Positions 27,693 through 36,226 of a stretch of 64,000 nt of DNA are shown piece by piece; within the stretch, counting starts at the first letter, position 1; every line of letters starts with the position of its first letter. The notes beneath the pieces are model-generated. The model was not told where the DNA came from. It worked only from the letters and a program-made list of their open reading frames with translations, and did not search any database. This DNA is from Apostichopus japonicus (lineage: Eukaryota; Echinodermata; Holothuroidea; Aspidochirotida; Stichopodidae): positions 35,554,611-35,618,610 of the forward strand of contig NC_092576.1 of NCBI RefSeq assembly GCF_037975245.1. Reading direction: 5' to 3'. The position numbers and the translations under genes were made by a program.

Positions 27693-29660
27693 AGTATAAG
27701 TTAATCGGCTTAATATCTCAGTCCATACAGTGGCGCGATGGCTTGGCGCACTGTACGAGCTGATGAGCGAGACTCTCTTTTGCATCGCTGGTTCGAACCC
27801 CGGTGATGACGTCTTTTGACGATCTTTTACAGCGGCTGCCTTCATGGGGAGCTGTAAGTATTAGCTAATCGGCCTAATATCTCAGTCCATACAGTGGCGC
27901 GATGGCTTGGCGCACTGTACGAGCTGATGAGCGAGACTCTCTTTTGCATCGCTGGTTCGAACCCCGGTGATGACGTCTTTTGCCGATCTTTTACAGCGGC
28001 TGCCTTCATGGGGAGCTGTAAGTATTAGTTAATCGGCCTAATATCTCAGTCCATACAGTGGCGCGATGGCTTGGCGCACTGTACGAGCTGATGAGCGAGA
28101 CTCTCTTTAGCATCGCTGGTTCGAACCCCGGTGATGACGTCTTTTGCCGATCTTTTACAGCGGCTGCCTACATGGGGAGCTGTAAGTATTAGTTAATCGG
28201 CCTAATATCCCAGTCCATACAGTGGCGCGATGGCTTGGCGCACTGTACGAGCTGATGAGCGAGACTCTCTTTTGCATCGCTGGTTCGAACCCCGGTGATG
28301 ACGTCTTTTGCCGATCTTTTACAGCGGCTGCCTACATGGGGAGCTGTAAGTATTAGTTAATCGGCCTAATATCCCAGTCCATACAGTGGCGCGATGACCT
28401 GGCGCACTGTACGAGCTGATGAGCGAGACTCTCTTTTGCATCGCTGGTTCGAACCCCGGTGATGACGTCTTTTGCCGATCTTTTACAGCGGGTGCCTACA
28501 TGGGGAGCTGTAAGTATTAGTTAATCGGCCTAATATCCCAGTCCATACAGTGGCGCGATTACTTGGCGCACTGTACGAGCTGATGAGCGAGACTCTCTTT
28601 TGCATCGCTGGTTCGAACCCCGGTAATGACGTCTTTTGCCGATCTTTTACAGCGGGTGTCAACATGGGGAGCTGTAAGTATTAGTTGATCGGCCTAATAT
28701 CTCAGTCCATACAGTGGCGCGATGGCTTGGCGCACTGTACGAGCTGATGAGCGAGACTCTCTTTTGCATCGCTGGTTCGAACCCCGGTGATGACGTCTTT
28801 TGCCGATCTTTTACAGCGGGTGCCTACATGGGGAGCTGTAAGTATTAGTTAATCGGCCTAATATCTCAGTCCAAACAGTGGCGCGATGGCTTGGCGCACT
28901 GTGCGAGCTGATGAGCGAGACTCTCTTTTGCATCGCTGGTTCGAACCCCGGTGATGACGTCTTTTGCCGATCTTTTACAGCGGGTGCCTACATGGGGAGC
29001 TGTAAGTATTAGTTAATCGGCCTAATATCTCAGTCCATACAGTGGCGCGATGGCTTGGCGCACTGTACGAGCTGATGAGCGAGACTCTCTTTTGCATCGC
29101 TGGTTCGAACCCCGGTGATGACGTCTTTTGCCGATCTTTTACAGCGGGTGCCTACATGGAGAGCTGTAAGTATTAGTTGATCGGCTTAATATCTCAGTCC
29201 ATACAGTGGCGCGATGGCTTGGCGCACTGTACGCGCTGATGAGCGAGACTCTCTTTTGCATCGCTGGTTCGAACCCCGGTGATGACGTCTTTTGCCGATC
29301 TTTTACAGCGGCTGCCTTCATGGGGAGCTGTAAGTATTAGTTAATCGGCCTAATATCTCAGTCCATACAGTGGCGCGATGGCTTGGCGCCCTGTACGAGC
29401 TGATGAGCGAGACTCTCTTTAGCATCGCTGGTTCGAACCCCGGTGATGACGTCTTTTGCCGATCTTTTACAGCGGGTGCCTACATGGGGAGCTGTAAGTA
29501 TTAGTTAATCGGCCTAATATCCCAGTCCATACAGTGGCGCGATGGCTTGGCGCACTGTACGCGCTGATGAGCGAGACTCTCTTTTGCATCGCTGGTTCGA
29601 ACCCCGGTGATGACGTCTTTTGCCGATCTTTTACAGCGGGTGCCTACATGGGGAGCTGTA

Positions 29661-30972
29661 AGTATTAGTTAATCGGCCTAACATCTCAGTCCATACAGTG
29701 GCGCGATGGCTTGGCGCACTGTGCGAGCTGATGAGCGAGACTCTCTTTTGCATCGCTGGTTCGAACCCCTGTGATGACGTCTTTTGCCGATCTTTTACAG
29801 CGGGTGCCTACATGAGGAGCTGTAAGTATTAGTTAATCGGCTTAATATCTCAGTCCATACAGTGGCGCGATGGCTTGGCGCACTGTACGAGCTGATGAGC
29901 GAGACTCTCTTTTGCATCGCTGGTTCGAACCCCGGTGATGACGTCTTTTGCCGATCTTTTACAGCGGGTGCCTTCATGGGGAGCTGTAAGTATGAGTTAA
30001 TCGGCCTAACATCTCAGTCCATACAGTGGCGCGATGGCTTGGCGCACTGTACGAGCTGATGAGCGAGACTCTCTTTTGCATCGCTGGTTCGAACCCCGGT
30101 GATGACGTCTTTTGCCGATCTTTTACAGCGGGTGCCTACATGGGGAGCTGTAAGTATGAGTTAATCGGCCTAATATCTCAGTCCACACAGTGGCGCGATG
30201 GCTTGGCGCACTGTACGAGCTGATGAGCGAAACTCTCTTTTGCATCGCTGGTTCGAACCTCGGTGATGACGTCTTTTGCCGATCTTTTACAGCGGGTGCC
30301 TACATGGGGAGCTGTAAGTATGAGTTAATCGGCCTAATATCTCAGTCCATATAGTGGCGCGATGGCTTGGCGCACTGTACGAGCTGATGAGCGAGACTCT
30401 CTTATGCATCGCTGGTTCGAACCCCGGTGATGACGTCTTTTGCCGATCTTTTACAGCGGGTGTCTACATGGGGAGCTGTAAGTATGAGTTAATCGGCCTA
30501 ATATCTCAGTCCACACAGTGGCGCGATGGCTTGGCGCACTGTACGAGCTGATGAGCGAGACTCTCTTTTGCATCGCTGGTTCGAACCCCGGTGATGACGT
30601 CTTTTGCCGATCTTTTACAGCGGGTGCCTACATGGGGAGCTGTAAGTATTAGTTAATCGGCCTAATATCTCAGTCCATACAGTGGCGCGATGGCTTGGCG
30701 CACTGTACGAGCTGATGAGCGAGACTCTCTTTTGCATCGCTGGTTCGAACCCCGGTGATGACGTCTTTTGCCGATCTTTTACAGCGGGTGCCTACATGGG
30801 GAGCTGTAAGTATGAGTTAATCGGCCTAATATCTCAGTCCACACAGTGGCGCGATGGCTTGGCGCACTGTACGAGCTGATGAGCGAAACTCTCTTTTGCA
30901 TCGCTGGTTCGAACCCCGGTGATGACGTCTTTTGCCGATCTTTTACAGCGGGTGCCTACATGGGGAGCTGTA
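29661..30972 (+). repeat. Signature block P, copy 2, and exit from domain A
   Basis: This repeats 26054-27037 through the CACACAG monomer at 30481. It then passes into less distinctive monomers with AGTATGAG and CGAAACTC (30645-30972) instead of continuing to types 22 and 1. The change of neighbour marks where the regular HOR order ends. Confidence 0.7.
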
Positions 30973-31630
30973 AGTATTAGTTAATCGGCCTAATATCTCA
31001 GTCCACACAGTGGCGCGATGGCTTGGCGCACTGTACGAGCTGATGAGCGAGACTCTCTTTGGCATCGCTGGTTCGAACCCCGGTGATGACGTCTTTTGCC
31101 GATCTTTTACAGCGGGTGCCTACATGGGGAGCTGTAAGTATTAGTTAATCGGCCTAATATCCCAGTCCATACAGTGGCGCGATGGCTTGGCGCACTGTGC
31201 GAGCTGATGAGCGAGACTCTCTTTTGCATCGCTGGTTCGAACCCCGGCGATGACGTCTTTTGCCGAAATTTTACAGCGGGTGCCTACATGGGGAGCTGTA
31301 AGTATTAGTTAATCGGCCTAATATCTCAGTCCACACAGTGGCGCGATGGCTTGGCGCACTGTGCGAGCTGATGAGCGAGACTCTCTTTGGCATCGCTGGT
31401 TCGAACCCCGGCGATGACGTCTTTTGCCGATCTTTTACAGCGGGTGCCTACATAAGGAGCTGTAAGTATTAGTTAATCGGCCTAATATCTCAGTCAATAC
31501 AGTGGCGCGATGGCTTGGCGCACTGTACGAGCTGATGAGCGAGACTCTCTTTGGCATCGCTGGTTCGAACCCCGGCGATGACGTCTTTTGCCGAAATTTT
31601 ACAGCGGGTGCCTACATGGGGAGCTGTAAG

Positions 31631-31651
31631 TATTAGTTAATCGGCCTAATA
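31631..31651 (+). other. A/T-rich hairpin at monomer head (dyad 4)
   Basis: TATTAG and CTAATA form six pairs around a 9-nt loop (p3-23). The loop and right arm overlap the outer right arm of dyad 3, so the two folds exclude each other. Domain C heads with GTAGTTTTT destroy it; domain E heads keep the stem and change only the loop. Confidence 0.45.
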
Positions 31652-31662
31652 TCTCAGTCCAT

Positions 31663-31690
31663 ACAGTGGCGCGATGGCTTGGCGCACTGT
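31663..31690 (+). other. D-arm-like hairpin (dyad 1)
   Basis: ACAGTG-G-CGC pairs with GCG-CACTGT across a 9-nt loop: nine base pairs with one bulged G (p35-62). The inner GCGC/GCGC alone reproduces a tRNA D-stem. Domain E often has ACATTG instead of ACAGTG, losing one outer pair. The 159-bp monomers lose the outer left arm altogether. Pairing was checked by eye only. Confidence 0.6.
31667..31677 (+). promoter_or_regulatory. Box A-like Pol III internal promoter element
   Basis: TGGCGCGATGG compared with the general box A pattern TGGCNNAGTGG differs only by an AG to GA swap at the sixth and fifth bases from the end. It spans p39-49 and holds the 5' side of the GCGC D-stem. Variants elsewhere weaken it: TGGTGCG (e.g. 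329-492), TTGCGCG (e.g. 2461-2624), TGCCGCG (e.g. 15740-15903), and the strongly altered GGATCGATGTC in monomers 34749-34912 and 36063-36226. Promoter activity is not shown by the sequence. Confidence 0.5.
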
Positions 31691-31718
31691 ACGAGCTGAT
31701 GAGCGAGACTCTCTTTTG

Positions 31719-31744
31719 CATCGCTGGTTCGAACCCCGGTGATG
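31719..31744 (+). other. T-arm-like hairpin carrying box B (dyad 2)
   Basis: CATCGCTGG pairs with CCGGTGATG around the 8-nt loop TTCGAACC (p91-116): nine contiguous pairs, two of them G-U type in RNA (p95-p112 and p97-p110). Both wobbles are replaced by Watson-Crick pairs in some subfamilies: T to C at p112 in 31137-31628, and T to C at p97 in the monomers at 38449 and 45510. Other subfamilies break the stem (AACCAGGG, CGGAGATG), so it is not under strict constraint everywhere. Confidence 0.6.
31726..31736 (+). promoter_or_regulatory. Box B-type Pol III internal promoter element
   Basis: GGTTCGAACCC (p98-108) is a perfect match to the box B pattern GGTTCGANNCC bound by TFIIIC. The core GGTTCGAA is retained in nearly all of the 390 monomers. 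Clear exceptions are the GGATCGAA monomers (seven HOR copies, e.g. 3117-3280), GGTTCTAA in monomer 37209-37372, GTTTCGAA near 36487, GGGTCGAA near 4199 and TTGTTCGAA near 34516 and 35666. TTCGAA is also a 6-bp palindrome. Confidence 0.6.
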
Positions 31745-31749
31745 ACGTC
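31743..31749. promoter_or_regulatory. CRE-like palindromic half (TGACGTC)
   Basis: TGACGTCT at p115-122 matches seven of eight bases of the CRE/ATF-type palindrome TGACGTCA. It recurs in almost every monomer; exceptions include TGACCTC near 54549, 57177 and 57670, TGACGAT near 33223, and GATAACGTC in domain E. It may be coincidental sequence around a GACGTC palindrome; no factor binding can be claimed. Confidence 0.25.
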
Positions 31750-31753
31750 TTTT

Positions 31754-31809
31754 GCCGATCTTTTACAGCGGGTGCCTACATGGGGAGCTGTAAGTATTAG
31801 TTAATCGGC
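31754..31809 (+). other. Junction-spanning nested dyad (dyad 3)
   Basis: GCCGAT and TTACAGC on the left pair with GCTGTAA and ATCGGC on the right. The right half lies mostly in the first 17 nt of the next monomer, so the dyad exists only in tandem copies. The inner stem is 7 bp with a 17-nt loop; the outer stem is 6 bp with unequal internal gaps. The outer stem is broken by AACGGC in part of domain C and by TTCGGC in much of domain E. The inner right arm becomes GCTGAAA in some domain A monomers. Confidence 0.5.
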
Positions 31810-34090
31810 CTAATATCTCAGTCCATACAGTGGCGCGATGGCTTGGCGCACTGTACGAGCTGATGAGCGAGACTCTCTTTTGCATCGGTGGTTCGAACCC
31901 CGGTGATGACGTCTTTTGCCGATCTTTTACAGCGGGTGCCTACATGGGGAGCTGTAAGTATTAGTTAATCGGCCTAATATCTCAGTCCATACAGTGGCGC
32001 GATGGCTTGGCGCACTGTACGAGCTGATGAGCGAGACTCTCTTTTGCATCGCTGGTTCGAACCCCGGTGATGACGTCTCTTGCCGATCTTTTACAGCGGG
32101 TGCCTACATGGGGAGCTGTAAGTATTAGTTAATCGGCCTAATATCCCAGTCCATACAGTGGCGCGATGGCTTGGCGCACTGTACGAGCTGATGAGCGAGA
32201 CTCTCTTTTGCATCGCTGGTTCGAACCCCGGTGATGACGTCTTTTGCCGATCTTTTACAGCGGGTGCCTACATGGGGAGCTGTAAGTATTAGTTAATCGG
32301 CCTAATATCTCAGTCCATACAGTGGCGCGATGGCTTGGCGCACTGTACGAGCTGATGAGCGAGACTCTCTTTTGCATCGCTGGTTCGAACCCCGGTGATG
32401 ACGTCTTTTGCCGATCTTTTACAGCGGGTGCCTACATGGGGAGCTGTAAGTATTAGTTAATCGGCCTAATATCCCAGTCCATACAGTGGCGAGATGGCTT
32501 GGCGCACTGTACGAGCTGATGACCGAGACTCTCTTTTGCATCGCTGGTTCGAACCCCGGTGATGACGTCTTTTGCCGATCTTTTACAGCGGGTGCCTACA
32601 TGGGAAGCTGTAAGTAATAGTTAATCGGCCTAATATCTCAGTCCATACAGTGGCGCGATGGCTTGACGCACTGTACGAGCTGATGAGCGAGACTCTCTTT
32701 TGCATCGCTGGTTCGAACCCCGGTGATGACGTCTTTTGCCGATCTTTTTACAGCGGGTGCCTACATGGGGAGCTGTAAGTATTAGTTAATCGGCCTAATA
32801 TCTCAGTCCATACAGTGGCGCGATGGCTTGGCGCACTGTACGAGCTGATGAGCGAGACTCTCTTTTGCATCGCTGGTTCGAACCCCGGTGATGACGTCTT
32901 TTGCCGATCTTTTTACAGCGGGTGCCTACATGGGAAGCTGTAAGTAATAGTTAATCGGCCTAATATCTCAGTCCATACAGTGGCGCGATGGCTTGACGCA
33001 CTGTACGAGCTGATGAGCGAGACTCTCTTTTGCATCGCTGGTTCGAACCCCGGTGATGACGTCTTTTGCCGATCTTTTACAGCGGGTGCCTACATGGGGA
33101 GCTGTAAGTATTAGTTAATCGGCCTAATATCTCTGTCCATACAGCGGCGCGATGGCTTGGCGCACTGTACGAGCTGATGAGCGAGACTCTCTTTTGCATC
33201 GCAGGTTCGAACCCCGGTGATGACGATTTTTGCCGATCTTTTACAGCGGGTACATACATGGGGAGCTGTAAGTAGTTTTTAATCGGCGTAATATCTCTGT
33301 CCATACAGCGGCGCGATGGCTTGGCGCACTGTACGAGCTGATGAGCGAGACTCTCTTTTGCATCGCTGGTTCGAACCCCGGTGATGACGTCTTTTGCCGA
33401 TCTTTTACAGCGGGTACCTACATGGGGAGCTGTAAGTATTAGTTAATCGGCCTAATATCCCAGTCCATACAGTGGCGCGATGGCTTGGCGCACTGTACGA
33501 GCTGATGATCGAGACTCTCTTTTGCATCGCTGGTTCGAACCCCGGTGATGACGTCTTTTGCCGATCTTTTACAGCGGGTGCCTACATGGGGAGCTGTAAG
33601 TATTAGTTAATCGGCCTAATATCCCAGTCCATACAGTGGCGCGATGGCTTGGCGCACTGTACGAGCTGATGAGCGAGACTCTCTTTTGCATCGGTGGTTC
33701 GAACCCCGGTGATGACGTCTTTTGCCGATCTTTTACAGCGGGTGCCTACATGGGGAGCTGTAAGTATTAGTTAATCGGCCTAATATCTCAGTCCATACAG
33801 TGGCGCGATGGCTTGGCGCACTGTACGAGCTGATGAGCGAGACTCTCTTTTGCATCGGTGGTTCGAACCCCGGTGATGACGTCTTTTGCCGATCTTTTAC
33901 AGCGGGTGCCTACATGGGGAGCTGTAAGTATTAGTTAATCGGCCTAATATCTCAGTCCATACAGTGGCGCGATGGCTTGGCGCACTGTACGAGCTGATGA
34001 GCGAGACTCTCTTTTGCATCGCTGGTTCGAACCCCGGTGATGACGTCTTTTGCCGATCTTTTACAGCGGGTGCTTACATGAGGAGCTGTA

Positions 34091-36226
34091 AGTATTAGCT
34101 AATCGGCTTAATATCTCAGTCCATACAGTGGCGCGATGGCTTGGCGCACTGTACGAGCTGATGAGCGAGACTCTCTTTTGCATTGCTGGTTCGAACCCCG
34201 GTGATGACGTCTTTTGCCGATCTTTTTACAGCGGGTGCCTATATGGGGAGCTGTAAGTATTAGTTAATCGGCCTAATATCTCAGTCCATACAGTGGCGCG
34301 ATGGCTTGGCGCACTGTACGAGCTGATGAGCGAGACTCTCTTTTGCATTGCTGGTTCGAACCCCGGTGATGACGTCTTTTGCCGATCTTTTTACAGCGGG
34401 TGCCTATATGGGGAGCTGTAAGTATTAGTTAATAGGCCTAATATCTCAGTCCATACAGTGGCGCGATGGCTTGGCGCACTGTACGAGCTGATGAGCGAGA
34501 CCCTCTTTTGCATCGCTTGTTCGAACCCCGGTGATGACGTCTTTTGTCGATCTTTTACAGCGGGTGCCTACATGGGGAGCTGTAAGTATTAGTTAATCGG
34601 CCTAATATCTCAGTCCATACAGTGGCGCGATGGCTTGGCGCACTGTACGAGCTGATGTGCGAGATTCTCTTTTGCATCGCTGGTTCGAACCCCGGTGATG
34701 ACGTCTTTTGCCGATATTTTACAGCGGGTGCCTACATGGGGAGCTGTAAGTAGTTTTTAATCGGCCTAATATCTCAGTCCATACAGTGGATCGATGTCTT
34801 GGCGCACTGTGCGAGCTGATGTGCGAGACTCTCTTTTGCATCGCAGGTTCGAACCCCGGTGATGACGTCTTTTGCCGATCTTTTACAGCGGGTACCTACA
34901 TGGGGAGCTGTAAGTAGTTTTTAATCGGCGTAATATCTCAGTCCATACAGCGGCGCGATGGCTTGGCGCACTGTACGAGCTGATGAGCGAGACTCTCTTT
35001 TGCATCGCTGGTTCGAACCCCGGTGATGACGTCTTTTGCCGATCTTTTACAGCGGGTGCCTACATGGGGAGCTGTAAGTATTAGTTAATCGGCCTAATAT
35101 CTCAGTCCATACAGTGGCGCGATGGCTTGGCGCACTGTACGAGCTGATGAGCGAGACTCTCTTTTGCATCGCTGGTTCGAACCCCGGTGATGACGTCTTT
35201 TGCCGATCTTTTACAGCGGGTGCTTACATGAGGAGCTGTAAGTATTAGCTAATCGGCTTAATATCTCAGTCCATACAGTGGCGCGATGGCTTGGCGCACT
35301 GTACGAGCTGATGAGCGAGACCCTCTTTTGCATCGCTGGTTCGAACCCCGGTGATGACGTCTTTTGCCGATCTTTTTACAGCGGGTGCCTATTTGGGGAG
35401 CTGTAAGTATTAGTTAATCGGCCTAATATCTCAGTCCATACAGTGGCGCGATGGCTTGGCGCACTGTACGAGCTGATGAGCGAGACCCTCTTTTGCATCG
35501 CTGGTTCGAACCCCGGTGATGACGTCTTTTGCCGATCTTTTTACAGCGGGTGCCTATATGGGGAGCTGTAAGTATTAGTTAATCGGCCTAATATCTCAGT
35601 CCATACAGTGGCGCGATGGCTTGGGGCACTGTACGAGCTGATGAGCGAGACTCTCTTTTGCATCGCTTGTTCGAACCCCGGTGATGACGTCTTTTGTCGA
35701 TCTTTTACAGCGGGTGCCTACATGGGGAGCTGTAAGTATTAGTTAATCGGCCTAATATCTCAGTCCATACAGTGGCGCGATGGCTTGGCGCACTGTACGA
35801 GCTGATGTGCGAGACTCTCTTTTGCATCGCTGGTTCGAACCCCGGTGATGACGTCTTTTGCCGATATTTTACAGCGGGTGCCTACATGGGGAGCTGTAAG
35901 TATTAGTTAATCGGCCTAATATCTCAGTCCATACAGTGGCGCGATGGCTTGGCGCACTGTACGAGCTGATGTGCGAGATTCTCTTTTGCATCGCTGGTTC
36001 GAACCCCGGTGATGACGTCTTTTGCCGATCTTTTACAGCGGGTGCCTACATGGGGAGCTGTAAGTAGTTTTTAATCGGCCTAATATCTCAGTCCATACAG
36101 TGGATCGATGTCTTGGCGCACTGTGCGAGCTGATGTGCGAGACTCTCTTTTGCATCGCTGGTTCGAACCCCGGTGATGACGATTTTTGCCGATCTTTTAC
36201 AGCGGGTACATACATGGGGAGCTGTA
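34091..36226 (+). repeat. Domain C seven-monomer duplication
   Basis: AGCTAATCGGCTT-headed monomers start at 34091 and 35241 (1150 nt). Both are followed by two 165-bp CTTTTTACAG monomers, a TTGTTCGAA/TTGTCGATC monomer, GATGTGCGAG monomers and a GGATCGATGTC monomer (34749 and 36063). The second copy has one extra GATGTGCGAG monomer. Confidence 0.65.

Larger units (their letters stand above)
1..30972 (+). repeat. Satellite domain A: higher-order-repeat (HOR) family
   Basis: This domain is defined by an ordered set of recognisable monomer types. Type 4 has TTTCACACCGGG and CATGGTGAGC, followed by a type 5 head AGTATAAG. Type 10 has GATGACTT, GGTAATGAC and GTGTCAAC. Type 20 has AATAATTCAG and GGATCGAA. 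Type 21 has GAACACC and GTGCCGAC. Type 4 monomers start at 493, 4101, 7217, 11973, 20322, 22610 and 27530, giving spacings of 22, 19, 29, 51, 14 and 30 monomers (small indels ignored). The HOR unit has therefore been repeatedly shortened and lengthened by whole monomers. Confidence 0.85.
31663..31744 (+). other. tRNA-related (SINE-head-like) module, reference copy
   Basis: Seen: T-G-GCGC-(9-nt loop GATGGCTTG)-GCGC-A has the layout of tRNA positions 8-26, with a GG pair in the D-loop. GGTTCGAACCC matches tRNA positions 52-62 (TTCGA as T54-A58). Known: these are the internal promoter boxes A and B of tRNA genes and tRNA-derived SINEs. Missing: the five bases after A26 do not pair with a 3' partner at anticodon-arm spacing, no U33 is in place, and no acceptor stem pairs across the ends. 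Box A to box B start distance is 59 nt, longer than the usual ~44 nt. The inference is a decayed tRNA-derived sequence. A chance match is the alternative, but two boxes in order, each inside the expected stem-loop, make it less likely. Confidence 0.65.
31714..31764 (+). terminator. Three TTTT runs, possible weak Pol III terminators
   Basis: TTTT occurs at p86-89, p122-125 and p133-136. Runs of four or more T on the non-template strand stop Pol III to an extent that varies by organism. The first run lies between boxes A and B, so a transcript begun upstream of box A would meet it before box B. The third run is five T in many domain C and some domain E monomers (e.g. near 32749, 34225, 55389). 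The first is disrupted as TTTAGC or TTTGGC in some subfamilies. Termination is inferred, not observed. Confidence 0.25.
31629..31792 (+). repeat. Reference (consensus-like) 164-bp monomer
   Basis: This copy carries the commonest base at almost every site that varies elsewhere, so it serves as the coordinate frame (p1 = 31629). Order of elements: A/T-rich head with dyad TATTAG...CTAATA (p3-23); D-arm-like hairpin with box A-like motif (p35-62); linker with CTGATGAG and a CTCTCTTTT run (p68-89); hairpin carrying box B (p91-116); TGACGTC palindrome (p115-121); two further TTTT runs (p122-125, p133-136); a tail (p141-160) that is the main site of subfamily differences. The following copy (31793) is nearly identical. 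Confidence 0.9.
30973..33106 (+). repeat. Satellite domain B: near-consensus monomers
   Basis: The monomers have few diagnostic changes. A short dimer rhythm (328 nt) is visible at 31137-31628, where GCCGAAATTTT recurs at 31262 and 31590 and CCGGCGATG occurs in three consecutive monomers. A second dimer (330 nt) starts at 32613 and 32943, both with AGTAATAG heads and GCTTGACGC; monomers 32613 and 32778 each have a fifth T in the last T-run. There is no HOR type shared with domain A. Confidence 0.65.

Noticed and set aside
31696-31734. Hammerhead ribozyme core (CTGATGAG, then TTCGAAC)
   Set aside because: The CUGAUGA half is present, but the second half needs GAAA closing stem II and a stem III with a cleavable UH. 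Only CGAAC is present, stem II pairs only at its first position against that GAA, and no stem I or III forms. The reverse strand also fails.
31727-31743. CENP-B box
   Set aside because: TTCG is followed at the right distance by A only in ACCACGG or ACCAGGG variants, and the required CGGG is then absent. The core pattern is not met.
31663-31744. Intact tRNA gene in each monomer
   Set aside because: No acceptor stem, no anticodon stem with U33, box spacing too long, and a TTTT run inside the would-be gene.
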